DNA from: Nocardioides marmoribigeumensis
GTDB taxonomy: Bacteria; Actinomycetota; Actinomycetes; Propionibacteriales; Nocardioidaceae
Reading direction: 5' to 3'
NCBI RefSeq assembly: GCF_031458325.1
Contig: NZ_JAVDYG010000001.1
Location: 2,108,001-2,172,000, forward strand
Length of the DNA stretch: 64,000 nucleotides
Shown: piece by piece, positions 18,754 to 28,658 of the stretch
How the letters are laid out: every line of letters begins with the position of its first letter
How positions within the stretch are numbered: position 1 is the first letter of the stretch
The notes under the pieces: model-generated
The model's database searches: none
What the model saw: only the letters and a program-made list of their open reading frames with translations
Told to the model about the DNA's origin: nothing
Program-made: the position numbers and the translations under genes

Positions 18754-20121
18754 TCAACCCGCGAGCGCCTCGAGCCGCTGCACCGCGGCCGGGGCGTCGC
18801 GGGCGATGCGTCCCAGGATCTCGTCGAGCTGGGGCGAGCCGGGGTGGTCGGGCGGGACCCGCGAGGCGTTGATCGCGACGCCGTCGGCCCAGGCCGCGAC
18901 GTCCGGCGCGGCGCGGAAGGCCGCGGTGTTGCGCAGCCCCTGCACGTTCATGCGCGCCCAGTCCTGCAGCGAGTTGCCGAAGCGGGAGGGCCGGCAGAGG
19001 GCGTTCTTGACCGCGTCGTCGAGACGCCGACGGGTCCCCTCGACGTAGCCCGTGATCGCGGCGCCGAAGCAGGGGAACCCGGCCCGCACGGGCTGGAGCG
19101 TGATGACCTCGTCGGTCCAGATCGGCACCATCGGCGGGTTGCGCAGGCCGTCCGCGGCGCAGTGGACGACCACCGCGTCGGGCGGGACCTGCACGGAGCC
19201 CTCGTCGAGCTCGAGACGGCCGCGGCAGGCCCGCCGCACGTGCCCGAGACGTACGACGTCGGTGACGGTGCGCAGCAGCTCCAGCTCCCAGCGCCCCAGC
19301 GTGGGGGCCTTGGCCATCGTCGGGGTGACCGCCGGGTCGATCCGTAGCATCGTGCCGGACTCCTCGAGGGCGAGGAAGAACGACGGCAGGTCGGGCGCGG
19401 TGAGGGCGTGGTGCAGGAGGTCGGCCACCATGCCGAGGTAGCTCTCCGGCCGGGGCTGGATGCGCGCGCGGTCGAGCATCCACGGGTCACGCGGGCGGAC
19501 CCAGGTGATCGCGCCCGGGTCGAGCCCCCGCCTGCGCAGGAGCCACACGATCGTGTCGGTCGCGGTCTTGCCGGAGCCGACCACCACGAACCGGTCGGCG
19601 TCGACCCCCACCACGTCGTTGGCTGCCACGGCCCGGACGTCGCCGTCGACGCCGAACGGCGCCGGCACCTCGGCGGGGACGAGCGGCGACAGGAGCCGGC
19701 CGTCGACCACCCGGCAGGACGAGGGGACCTCGTGCACCACGCCGTCGACGTGGAACGAGCGCCGGCCGTCGTGCTCGGCGCCGCGGAAGAGCCGCACGCG
19801 ACCGGTCCCCTCGAGCCGGGCGAGGACGCGGTCGTAGTAGTCGCACACCTGGTTGCGGGTCGCGCGCTCGTGCAGGCCCGCCTCGGGACCCTCGGTCTGG
19901 ACCGTGCCGCCGAGGACCGTGGAGGCCACGCCGTAGAACTGCGAGGCCTGGTGCAGCCGGACGAAGGGGTACGCCGCGCGCCAGTGCCCGCCGGGCCCGT
20001 CGCGCCGGTCGACCAGCGCCACCCGGGCGGTCGGGTCGTGGTCGACCAGGGCGTCGGTGAACGCCATCCCCATCGCACCGGCGCCCACCACCAGGTAGTC
20101 GACGTCCACCAGCGGGCTCAC
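18754..20121 (-). CDS. NAD(P)/FAD-dependent oxidoreductase (flavin monooxygenase-like)
   Basis: A 455-aa protein with an N-terminal FAD-binding loop VVGAGAMGMAF and the following acidic strand LVDRRDGPGGHWRAAYPFVRLHQASQFYG typical of FMO/Baeyer-Villiger-like enzymes. A second nucleotide loop VVGSGKTATDTI (about residue 185) would bind NADPH. Downstream sequence is less conserved, and no catalytic residue can be named. GTG at 20121 starts the protein directly before the FAD strand. It lies upstream of the epimerase gene with a 22-base gap. Substrate unknown. Confidence 0.75.
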   Translation of the reverse strand: MSPLVDVDYLVVGAGAMGMAFTDALVDHDPTARVALVDRRDGPGGHWRAAYPFVRLHQASQFYGVASTVLGGTVQTEGPEAGLHERATRNQVCDYYDRVLARLEGTGRVRLFRGAEHDGRRSFHVDGVVHEVPSSCRVVDGRLLSPLVPAEVPAPFGVDGDVRAVAANDVVGVDADRFVVVGSGKTATDTIVWLLRRRGLDPGAITWVRPRDPWMLDRARIQPRPESYLGMVADLLHHALTAPDLPSFFLALEESGTMLRIDPAVTPTMAKAPTLGRWELELLRTVTDVVRLGHVRRACRGRLELDEGSVQVPPDAVVVHCAADGLRNPPMVPIWTDEVITLQPVRAGFPCFGAAITGYVEGTRRRLDDAVKNALCRPSRFGNSLQDWARMNVQGLRNTAAFRAAPDVAAWADGVAINASRVPPDHPGSPQLDEILGRIARDAPAAVQRLEALAG

Positions 20122-20203
20122 CCCTGCAGCGTGTCACCCGCGCCCTTCGGCGACCCGGGCCCTCGGGGCAGACTGGGAGGACCCGAGTCCCTAGGAGAAC
20201 CCC

Positions 20204-21244
20204 ATGCGCGTGAACGCCTACGCCGCCCCGGCGGCCGGTGAGCCCCTGGCCCCCACCACCATCGAGCGCCGTGAGGTCGGAGCCCGCGACGTCCTCATCG
20301 AGATCCAGTACGCCGGCATCTGCCACTCCGACATCCACACGGTCAACGGCGACTGGGGCCCGCAGCCGTTCCCGGTGGTGCCGGGCCACGAGATCGTCGG
20401 CACGGTCGCCGAGGTCGGGTCCGAGGTGACCGCCCACCAGGTCGGCGACCGGGTCGGCGTCGGCTGCCTGGTCAACTCGTGCCGCGAGTGCGACAACTGC
20501 AAGCGGAGCGACGAGCAGTACTGCACCAAGGGCGCCATCGGCACCTACGCCGCCACCGACCGCGACGGCACCACGACCCAGGGCGGCTACTCCACCCACG
20601 TCGTCGTCGACACCGACTTCGTCGTCCGGGTCCCCGACTCGCTCGACCCCGCCGCTGCCGCGCCGCTGCTGTGCGCCGGCATCACGACGTACTCCCCGCT
20701 GCGGCACTGGGGCGCCGGCCCGGGCAAGAAGGTCGCGGTCGTCGGCCTCGGCGGCCTCGGCCACATGGGCGTCAAGCTCGCCCACGCGATGGGCGCCGAG
20801 GTGACCGTGCTCTCGCAGTCGCTGAAGAAGCAGGAGGACGGCCTGCGCCTCGGGGCCGACGACTACTTCGCCACCTCCGACCCGGACACGTTCAAGCACC
20901 TGCGCAACCGGTTCGACCTGATCATCAACACGATCAGCGCCCCGATCGACGTCGACGCCTACCTCAGGCTGCTCGCCGTCGACGGCACGCTGGTCAACCT
21001 CGGCGCCCCGCCGGAGAAGGTCAGCCTGAGCGTGGGCTCGCTGATCGGCCGCCGCCGCTCGTTCGCCGGCTCGGCGATCGGCGGCATCGCCGAGACCCAG
21101 GAGATGCTCGACTTCTGCGCCGAGCACGGCATCGCCGCCGAGGTCGAGGTCATCCCCGTCGACCAGGTCAACGAGGCCTACGAGCGCGTCCTCGCCTCCG
21201 ACGTCCGCTACCGCTTCGTGATCGACAGCTCGACCCTGGCCTGA
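20204..21244 (+). CDS. Zinc-dependent NAD(P)-dependent alcohol dehydrogenase (CAD/YahK-like)
   Basis: A 346-aa medium-chain dehydrogenase. Catalytic zinc ligands are seen in GICHSDIHT (Cys) and PGHEIVG (His-Glu); structural zinc ligands in CRECDNC followed by QYC. The Rossmann loop is [11 protein letters not shown] and the substrate/cofactor pattern resembles the cinnamyl alcohol dehydrogenase group (YahK, AdhC of mycobacteria), which reduces broad aldehydes with NADPH. The ATG has a ribosome site AGGAG 8 bases upstream, so it is not leaderless. Confidence 0.9.
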   Translation: MRVNAYAAPAAGEPLAPTTIERREVGARDVLIEIQYAGICHSDIHTVNGDWGPQPFPVVPGHEIVGTVAEVGSEVTAHQVGDRVGVGCLVNSCRECDNCKRSDEQYCTKGAIGTYAATDRDGTTTQGGYSTHVVVDTDFVVRVPDSLDPAAAAPLLCAGITTYSPLRHWGAGPGKKVAVVGLGGLGHMGVKLAHAMGAEVTVLSQSLKKQEDGLRLGADDYFATSDPDTFKHLRNRFDLIINTISAPIDVDAYLRLLAVDGTLVNLGAPPEKVSLSVGSLIGRRRSFAGSAIGGIAETQEMLDFCAEHGIAAEVEVIPVDQVNEAYERVLASDVRYRFVIDSSTLA

Positions 21245-21282
21245 CCCTGGTCTGACCCGCCCCGCGGTGGGACGCTGGAGGG

Positions 21283-21903
21283 GTGCCGACGGACTCCTCC
21301 GGCGGTCCCGCCGACCGGGCGCTGGCGGCGGGCCTGGTGCAGCCGGACCCCACCACGTGCGGCTCGAGCGTGCTCGTGGTCGCGCGGATGCTCACCGACC
21401 CGGCCTACGCCTCCTTCGTCGCCGACGGGACCCACGCGCTGGCCGGGGTCTCCGCGGCCGGTGACCCCCAGGACAGGTTCGCCCGCGAGGCGCTGGCGAT
21501 GCACCGGTCCACGAGCAGGGCCCGCAGCGTGGCGGGGCGGCTCCAGGTCCCGTGGCCGACCTCGCTGGGCACGCAGCCATGGGCCCTCGCGGCCGAGCTC
21601 GGCCGCAGCGGGACGTCGTACGACGTGAAGCCGATCCTGCCCGGCCAGCGGCAGGCCGCCTTCCGCCGCACGGCGAGGCTGGCCGCGTCCGGGCAGGCCG
21701 TCCCGCTCTACGTCGGCAACCGCTGGTCGCCGCGCCACGTCGTGCTCGTCCTGCCCGACCCCGGGGCGACCGAGGCCGAGGTCCGGATCTACGACCCGGC
21801 GAGCGGGCGGCGCTACCCGATCACGTCCGAGGACTTCGTCGCGGGCACGCTCGACGTCGCCGGCTGGCACGTGCCGTGGGTGGTCGTGCTGCCGAGCGCC
21901 TGA
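21283..21903 (+). CDS. Possible C39/papain-like fold protein, function unknown
   Basis: A 206-aa protein without signal peptide. Three spaced elements resemble a peptidase C39-like layout: a Cys near the start in TTCGSSVLVVARML, a His in SPRHVVLVLPD, and a D-P motif in IYDPASGRRYPITSEDF. That order (Cys, His-VVLV, DP-G-xxF) is the C39_2 pattern, though the classical Gln before the Cys is missing, so activity is uncertain. Start GTG 21283 has GGAGGG just upstream. It follows the dehydrogenase by 38 bases on the same strand. Confidence 0.5.
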   Translation: MPTDSSGGPADRALAAGLVQPDPTTCGSSVLVVARMLTDPAYASFVADGTHALAGVSAAGDPQDRFAREALAMHRSTSRARSVAGRLQVPWPTSLGTQPWALAAELGRSGTSYDVKPILPGQRQAAFRRTARLAASGQAVPLYVGNRWSPRHVVLVLPDPGATEAEVRIYDPASGRRYPITSEDFVAGTLDVAGWHVPWVVVLPSA

Positions 21904-21940
21904 CCAGCGCCTTATCAGCGCCTTATCAGCGCCTGGTCAG
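21901..21940 (+). repeat. Short direct repeats inside an imperfect inverted repeat
   Basis: CAGCGCCTTAT occurs twice head to tail (21905-21915, 21916-21926) and once partially, enclosed by TGACCAG (21901-21907) and CTGGTCA (21933-21939). The outer pair can form a stem and includes the stop of the preceding gene. It may act as a weak terminator; there is no T tract. Confidence 0.45.
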
Positions 21941-21990
21941 GGCGCGTCACGCGTGGCCACGACACGTGCCGGCGACCGACCACCGAGACG

Positions 21991-22221
21991 GTGGACCCGG
22001 CCCGAGCCCCCGTCCGGTGTCCGGGCCCGGCAGATCGATCGACGACCCGAGAGGTTCCTCGTGCCTTCACCGGCATCCACGTCTCCGACGGGGACCCGAC
22101 CGCGGCCGGCCTGCTCGGCGCCGAGGTGCCCGACCTGAGCGACCCGTCGTGGCGCACGTTCTGGACCCGGCAGCACGGTGACAACGTCACCTGGGAGGTG
22201 CACTGGGGCTCGGCGCGCTGA
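21991..22221 (+). CDS. Short hypothetical protein or gene remnant
   Basis: A 76-codon frame. The last about 50 residues (from GIHVSDGDPTAAGLLG to the end WEVHWGSAR) look like real protein, while the first 25 are basic/proline-rich and look like translated non-coding DNA. There is no good start near the convincing part. It could be the tail of a decayed gene or a small protein with an unrecognised start. The rest of 21904-22255 holds only the repeat described and no other feature. Confidence 0.25.
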   Translation: MDPARAPVRCPGPADRSTTREVPRAFTGIHVSDGDPTAAGLLGAEVPDLSDPSWRTFWTRQHGDNVTWEVHWGSAR

Positions 22222-22255
22222 GTCCCAGCGGTCCGGACCCGAGGTCCCGAAGGCC

Positions 22256-22261
22256 TAGGCT
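22256..22261 (+). promoter_or_regulatory. Candidate -10 box (TAGGCT) of rnhA
   Basis: TAGGCT ends 6 bases before the GTG of the RNase HI gene and no ribosome site lies between, which suggests a leaderless mRNA. Confidence 0.45.
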
Positions 22262-22267
22262 GGACCG

Positions 22268-22810
22268 GTGACGGACCAGGGACTCTTCGACCTGCCGGCG
22301 GCCCCGGCCCCCACCGCAGCACCGGCGCGCCCCGCGCCGACGCGCCGACGCAGCGGCCCGATGGTCGCCCTGCCGGGCGCGCGGACGGTCTACACCGACG
22401 GCGCGTGCGCGGGGAACCCCGGCCGTGGGGGCTGGGCCTGGGCGACCGACCGGACGACCCACGCCTCGGGCTCGGAGGCCGTGACGACCAACCAGCGCAT
22501 GGAGATCCGGGCCGCGCTCGAGGCGGTCACCGCCCTCGAGGGGCCCCTGCTCGTGGTGAGCGACTCGACGTACGTCGTCAACTGCTTCCGCGACCGCTGG
22601 TGGGCCGGCTGGCTGGCGCGCGGGTGGACCAACTCCCAGAAGAAGCCGGTCGCCAACCGGGACCTGTGGGAGCCGTTCATCCACCTGGTCAACGAGCGCG
22701 ACGACGTGGCCTTCCAGTGGGTCAAGGGGCACTCCGGCCACGCGATGAACGACTTCGTCGACGGCCTCGCCGTCGCCGCCCGGCTCGCCCCGGTCGGCTC
22801 GCCTTCCTGA
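22268..22810 (+). CDS. rnhA: Ribonuclease HI
   Basis: A 180-aa protein with the RNase HI fold after an extra about 40-residue Pro/Ala-rich, basic N-terminal extension. Active-site residues are visible in order: D in VYTDGACAGNPG, E in RMEIRAALEA, D in VVSDSTYVVNC, H in VKGHSGHAMN and D in MNDFVD. It degrades RNA in RNA-DNA hybrids (primers, R-loops). The extension is not a signal peptide. It is followed by the acyl-CoA carboxylase gene 33 bases on, which has its own promoter box. Confidence 0.92.
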   Translation: MTDQGLFDLPAAPAPTAAPARPAPTRRRSGPMVALPGARTVYTDGACAGNPGRGGWAWATDRTTHASGSEAVTTNQRMEIRAALEAVTALEGPLLVVSDSTYVVNCFRDRWWAGWLARGWTNSQKKPVANRDLWEPFIHLVNERDDVAFQWVKGHSGHAMNDFVDGLAVAARLAPVGSPS

Positions 22811-22831
22811 CGGCCCGCGCGGCGACGCCGA

Positions 22832-22837
22832 TAGCCT
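22832..22837 (+). promoter_or_regulatory. Candidate -10 box (TAGCCT) of the carboxylase beta gene
   Basis: TAGCCT within GATAGCCTG lies 6 bases before the ATG at 22844. No Shine-Dalgarno sequence is present, in line with a leaderless start. Confidence 0.5.
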
Positions 22838-22843
22838 GCGCCC

Positions 22844-24430
<1,587 letters not shown>

Positions 24431-24572
24431 ACATGTCGCTGCGCGAAGCAACGGCGCGAAGCGCCTCAAGGGCTCTGTGCGGCTGCGCCGCGCCCTCCTT
24501 CTGTTCGGAGGAACCAGGGCTTCGCCGGTTCCTCGGTCAGGCCTTCGCAAGCTCAGTCCTGAGGGATGTGTG
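24431..24572 (+). repeat. Hairpin-rich spacer between carboxylase genes
   Basis: This spacer is built of short GC-rich segments including GCGCGAAGC twice, GGCTGCGCCGCGCC, and a perfect 8-bp inverted repeat GAGGAACC (24508-24515) / GGTTCCTC (24527-24534) with an 11-base loop. It looks like a repetitive extragenic element of the kind scattered in actinobacterial genomes. The alpha-subunit reading frame is open through the element back to 24477, but the protein family starts after it. Confidence 0.5.
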
Positions 24573-26492
24573 ATGGGAATCCAGACGTTGCTGGTCGCCA
24601 ACCGCGGCGAGATCGCCCTGCGCGTCATGCGCTCGGCCAAGGCTCGGGGGCTGCGCACGGTCGCGGTCTACTCCGACGCCGACCGCAGCGCCCCGCACGT
24701 GCGCGCGGCCGACGTCGCGGTGCGCATCGGGCCGACCCCGGCGACGCAGTCCTACCTGTCGATCGAGGCCATCCTCGACGCCGCGCGGCGCACCGGTGCC
24801 GACGCGGTCCACCCCGGCTACGGATTCTTGTCAGAGCGATCACAATTCGCTCGCGCGGTGACCGAGGCCGGCCTCACCTTCGTCGGCCCGTCCGCGGACG
24901 TGATGGACGCGATGGGCCGCAAGGACCGGGCGCGCGAGATCGCCGAGCGCGCGGGGGTGCCCGTGGTCCCGAGGGGAGAGGACGCGCCCTTCCCCGTGCT
25001 GGTGAAGGCGGCCGCCGGTGGCGGCGGCAAGGGCATGCGCGTGGTCCACCGGGCCGAGGACCTCGACGACGCGATCGCCGCGGCCAGGCGTGAGGCCGCC
25101 TCGGCCTTCGGCGACGACACCATCCTGGTCGAGAGGTACGTCGAGCGCGGCCGTCACGTCGAGGTGCAGGTGCTCGCCGACGCGCACGGCCACGTCGTCC
25201 ACCTGTTCCACCGCGACTGCTCCGCGCAGCGCCGGCACCAGAAGGTCCTCGAGGAGGCGCCGGCCCCCGGCCTGTCCGACGAGGCGAGCCGCACGCTGCT
25301 GGAGTCGGCGGTGGCGCTGTCGCGCGAGGTCGGCTACACCAACGCCGGCACGGTCGAGTTCCTCGTCGCCGGCGAGCACGGCAGGGAGGAGGTGTTCTTC
25401 CTCGAGATGAACACGCGCCTCCAGGTCGAGCACCCCGTCACCGAGCTCGCCGTGGCGGTGGGGGGCGAGCCGCTCGACCTCGTGGACCTCCAGCTCGGCG
25501 TCGCCGAGGGCGAGCCGCTGCCCTTCACCCAGGACGACGTGACGATCGTCGGCCACGCCATCGAGGCGCGGGTCTACGCCGAGGACGCGTTCGGCGGGTT
25601 CCTCCCGCAGGCGGGCCAGGCCTCCCTGGTGCGCTGGCCGGAGGGCCCCGGCGTCCGCGTCGACCAGGCCCTGGAGCCGGACCAGACCGTCACCACGGCG
25701 TACGACCCCATGCTCGGCAAGGTGATCGGCCACGGGCCGGACCGCGAGGCCGCGCGCCGTGCGCTGGTCGACGCGCTCGACCGCACCGGCATCCTCGGGC
25801 TGACCACCAACACCGGCTTCCTGCGCGCGCTGGCGGCGAGCGAGGAGTTCCGCGACTCGGTGGTCGACACCGCGTGGCTCGACCGCAACGAGGTGCCCGC
25901 CCCCGCCGACGACCCCGCCCGTGTCGTGGCGGCGTGGACCGACGCGTGGGTCGCGCGGGCGAGCGCGCGCCCGGGCCCGTTCACCTCCGACGGCTGGCGG
26001 CTCGGCGGCGAGCCGGCCGCGATGCGCGTCGAGCTCGACCGCCCCCTGTCGGTCGACCTCGCCGGCGGCACCGTCACCGACGGCGACGAGGTCCACCAGG
26101 TCACCCATCACGACGCCGCGCTGCACGTGGTGCGGCTCGACGTCGACGACCACCCGGTGACGGCTTTCGTCAACGCCCAGGCGGGTTTCGTCGACGTGGC
26201 GTGGCGCGGGCAGCGGTTCCTCTTCGGGCGCCGCGACCCGTTCTCGCTCGCCGCCGCCGGCACGGCCGACGGCACCCTCACCGCCCCGATGCCGGGCACG
26301 GTCCTCGCGGTCCAGGTCGCCGAGGGCGACGAGGTCGTGGAGGGTCAGGTGCTCGGCACCATGGAGGCGATGAAGATGGAGCTCGCGCTCAAGGCGCCGT
26401 ACGCCGGCGTGGTCGCGCGCGTCGGCGCCACCGCCGGCGAGCAGGTCGCCCTGGGCACCGAGCTGTTCCACGTGGAACCGCACGAGGCCTGA
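24573..26492 (+). CDS. Acyl-CoA carboxylase alpha subunit (biotin carboxylase with BCCP), MCC type
   Basis: A 639-aa protein with biotin carboxylase N-terminal domain (LLVANRGEIALRVMRSA), ATP-grasp centre (KAAAGGGGKGMR; HRDCSAQRRHQKVLEEAPAP), C-terminal carboxylase domain, a middle linker and a biotinyl domain with GTMEAMKMEL; K601 is the biotin site. It charges biotin with CO2 for the beta subunit. ATG 24573 is chosen because family N-termini begin there and AGGG precedes it by 7 bases. A GTG directly before (24570) is an alternative. Confidence 0.9.
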   Translation: MGIQTLLVANRGEIALRVMRSAKARGLRTVAVYSDADRSAPHVRAADVAVRIGPTPATQSYLSIEAILDAARRTGADAVHPGYGFLSERSQFARAVTEAGLTFVGPSADVMDAMGRKDRAREIAERAGVPVVPRGEDAPFPVLVKAAAGGGGKGMRVVHRAEDLDDAIAAARREAASAFGDDTILVERYVERGRHVEVQVLADAHGHVVHLFHRDCSAQRRHQKVLEEAPAPGLSDEASRTLLESAVALSREVGYTNAGTVEFLVAGEHGREEVFFLEMNTRLQVEHPVTELAVAVGGEPLDLVDLQLGVAEGEPLPFTQDDVTIVGHAIEARVYAEDAFGGFLPQAGQASLVRWPEGPGVRVDQALEPDQTVTTAYDPMLGKVIGHGPDREAARRALVDALDRTGILGLTTNTGFLRALAASEEFRDSVVDTAWLDRNEVPAPADDPARVVAAWTDAWVARASARPGPFTSDGWRLGGEPAAMRVELDRPLSVDLAGGTVTDGDEVHQVTHHDAALHVVRLDVDDHPVTAFVNAQAGFVDVAWRGQRFLFGRRDPFSLAAAGTADGTLTAPMPGTVLAVQVAEGDEVVEGQVLGTMEAMKMELALKAPYAGVVARVGATAGEQVALGTELFHVEPHEA

Positions 26493-26551
26493 GACCCGGA
26501 CTCTCAGGGACGCCCACCTCGGTCATCAGGTGCCGCCCCTGCCACGCGGCC

Positions 26552-26557
26552 TACGCT
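26552..26557 (+). promoter_or_regulatory. Candidate -10 box (TACGCT) of the HMG-CoA lyase gene
   Basis: TACGCT ends 6 bases before the GTG at 26564. There is no ribosome site in the gap, so a leaderless mRNA is likely. It would give the lyase its own promoter inside the leucine cluster. Confidence 0.45.
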
Positions 26558-26563
26558 GGTCGC

Positions 26564-27511
26564 GTGAGCACCACCCTCCCTGCCGTCCACCGCGCCCCCG
26601 CGCTCCCGGAGCGCGTGACGATCTACGAGGTCGGCCCCCGCGACGGGCTGCAGAACGAGAAGGCGATCGTCCCGGTCCACGTCAAGGCGGAGTTCATCGC
26701 CCGGCTCGAGGCGGCCGGGCTGCCGGTGGTGGAGGCGACGAGCTTCGTCCACCCGAGGTGGGTGCCCCAGCTCGCCGACGCCGAGGAGCTGCTCACCATC
26801 GTCGACCACCGCGGCACGATGCCGGTGCTGGTCCCCAACGAGCGCGGTCTCGACCGCGCGCTGGAGGCCGGCGTGCGCCACGTGGCGATCTTCGGCAGCG
26901 CCACCGAGACCTTCGCCCAGCGCAACCTCAACCGGTCCTGGGACGAGCAGTTCGCGATGTTCGAGCCGACGGTCAAGCGCGCGCTCGCCGAGGGCGCCGA
27001 CGTCCGCGCCTACGTCTCGATGTGCTTCGGCGACCCGTGGGAGGGCGCTGTGGACCTTCAGCGCGTGGTCGACAGCGGCCGACGGCTGCTCGACCTCGGC
27101 TGCTACCAGCTCTCCCTCGGCGACACCATCGGCGTCGGCACGGCCGGCCACGTCACCGCGCTGCTCGACGCCTTCAACGCCGCAGGTGTGCCCGACGACC
27201 TCCTCGCGGTCCACTTCCACGACACCTACGGCCAGGCCCTGGCCAACGCGCACGCCGCGCTGGAGCACGGCATCACGACGTACGACGCCAGCGCCGGCGG
27301 CCTGGGCGGGTGCCCCTACGCCAAGTCGGCCACGGGCAACCTGGCCACCGAGGACCTGGTGTGGATGCTCCGCGGGCTCGGGGTCGAGACGGGGGTCGAC
27401 CTCGACGCGCTGGTCGCCACCAGCGTCTGGATGGCGGGGGAGCTGGGCCGGCCGAGCCCCAGCGCGGTGGTGCGCGCCCTGGGTTCGTCGGTGGAGCCCG
27501 GAGGCGACTGA
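26564..27511 (+). CDS. Hydroxymethylglutaryl-CoA lyase
   Basis: A 315-aa TIM-barrel lyase of the HMGL/DRE family. It cleaves 3-hydroxy-3-methylglutaryl-CoA to acetyl-CoA and acetoacetate, the last step of leucine breakdown. VGPRDGLQNE near residue 25 carries the metal-binding Asp and Arg; HFHDTYGQALAN has the metal His pair; GLGGCPYAKSATGNLATED contains the conserved cysteine loop. GTG at 26564 is preferred because it follows a TACGCT box and gives the usual length. Neighbours (carboxylase subunits) support the pathway. Confidence 0.92.
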   Translation: MSTTLPAVHRAPALPERVTIYEVGPRDGLQNEKAIVPVHVKAEFIARLEAAGLPVVEATSFVHPRWVPQLADAEELLTIVDHRGTMPVLVPNERGLDRALEAGVRHVAIFGSATETFAQRNLNRSWDEQFAMFEPTVKRALAEGADVRAYVSMCFGDPWEGAVDLQRVVDSGRRLLDLGCYQLSLGDTIGVGTAGHVTALLDAFNAAGVPDDLLAVHFHDTYGQALANAHAALEHGITTYDASAGGLGGCPYAKSATGNLATEDLVWMLRGLGVETGVDLDALVATSVWMAGELGRPSPSAVVRALGSSVEPGGD

Positions 27512-27517
27512 CACAAT
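27512..27517 (+). promoter_or_regulatory. Candidate -10 box (CACAAT) of the first sulfotransferase-like gene
   Basis: CACAAT starts one base after the HMG-CoA lyase stop and ends 6 bases before the ATG at 27524. No ribosome site intervenes; a leaderless start is likely. Confidence 0.4.
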
Positions 27518-27523
27518 CGGCGC

Positions 27524-28618
27524 ATGGCCGACGTCGTCCACCTCCACGTAGGTGCGCCCAAGACGGGCACGACCTACCTGCAGGACCGTCTGGCCCTCAA
27601 CCGCGGGTCGCTCGAGGACCACGGCGTGGCCTACCCGATCGGCCTCAAGGCCGACATGTTCGGCGCCGCGCTCGACCTGATCGACCTCCCGTGGGGCGGT
27701 CAGCGCGAGGCCGTGCGGGGCGACTGGGAGTCCCTCATGGGCCGGGTGCGGCGCGCCCCCGGACGGGCGATCATCAGCCACGAGATCCTCGCCGGCGCCA
27801 AGCCCAAGCAGGTCGAGAAGGCGATGCGCGACCTGGCCGAGACCGAGATGCACCTGGTCTTCTCCGCCCGCGACCTCGCCCGGCAGATCCCCGCGGAGTG
27901 GCAGGAGACGGTCAAGCACCGCCGCGTCCACACCTTCAGGCGCTTCCTGGGCCAGGTGATGGAGTCCCCGCGACGCAACCCGCGGATGTGGTTCTGGCGC
28001 GCCCAGTCGCTGCCCGACGTGCTCACCCGCTGGAGCTCGGGCCTGTCGCCCGACCGCGTGCACCTCGTGACCGTCCCGCAGAGCCGGGCCGGCGGGACGC
28101 TCTGGACGCGCTACTGCGAGGCGCTCGAGCTCGACCCCGCCTGGCTGACCGAGGACAGCGAGCGCGCCAACGTCTCGGTCGGCATCGACGAGACGATCAT
28201 GCTGCGCCGCCTCAACCGGCGCCTGCGGGCGGCCGACCTCGACTCCGAGTCCTACCGCGCGATCGTCCGCGAGCTCGTGGTCCACCAGCGGCTGGCCCTG
28301 CGCGAGGACAAGCGCAAGGTGACGCTCCCCCCGTCGGCCTTCGACTGGGCCGAGGAGGTCGCCGAGGAGTGGATGGAGTGGGTGCGCGGGTCCGGCATCC
28401 ACGTCGTCGGCGACCTGGAGGACCTGCGGCCCCGGCGGCCCGACCCGGACGCGTCCTGGGAGGACCCCGACAAGCCCCGCCAGGGCAAGGTCGGCGACGC
28501 GACGATGGACGCCCTGGTCACCGTGATCATGGAGCTGGCCGAGCGCCCCGACCCCGACCAGGGCCCGGTCTCGCGGCTGGCCCGCGCCGCCCGTCGGCTC
28601 CGGGGCGACACGCCGTGA
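27524..28618 (+). CDS. Sulfotransferase-like P-loop protein, copy 1
   Basis: A 364-aa protein starting with a strand and loop HLHVGAPKTGTTYLQ, the 5'-phosphosulfate loop of the PAPS-dependent sulfotransferase superfamily. Further on come HEILAG, ARDLARQIPAEWQETVKHRR and VHLVTVP, shared with the paralogue at 29873-31078. The acceptor substrate is unknown; similar actinobacterial proteins are poorly studied. It lacks a signal peptide or membrane segment. It ends 40 bases before an unknown gene, which in turn overlaps the paralogue, so the three look like one unit. Confidence 0.75.
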   Translation: MADVVHLHVGAPKTGTTYLQDRLALNRGSLEDHGVAYPIGLKADMFGAALDLIDLPWGGQREAVRGDWESLMGRVRRAPGRAIISHEILAGAKPKQVEKAMRDLAETEMHLVFSARDLARQIPAEWQETVKHRRVHTFRRFLGQVMESPRRNPRMWFWRAQSLPDVLTRWSSGLSPDRVHLVTVPQSRAGGTLWTRYCEALELDPAWLTEDSERANVSVGIDETIMLRRLNRRLRAADLDSESYRAIVRELVVHQRLALREDKRKVTLPPSAFDWAEEVAEEWMEWVRGSGIHVVGDLEDLRPRRPDPDASWEDPDKPRQGKVGDATMDALVTVIMELAERPDPDQGPVSRLARAARRLRGDTP

Positions 28619-28658
28619 GCGAGGGCAGCGAGCGGACCGGCGACTCACGGGTGGACGC

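Noticed and set aside
24477-24572. Extended N-terminus for the carboxylase alpha protein
   Set aside because: The extra codons lie in a repeat-like spacer, and the family starts at MGIQTLLVANRGE.
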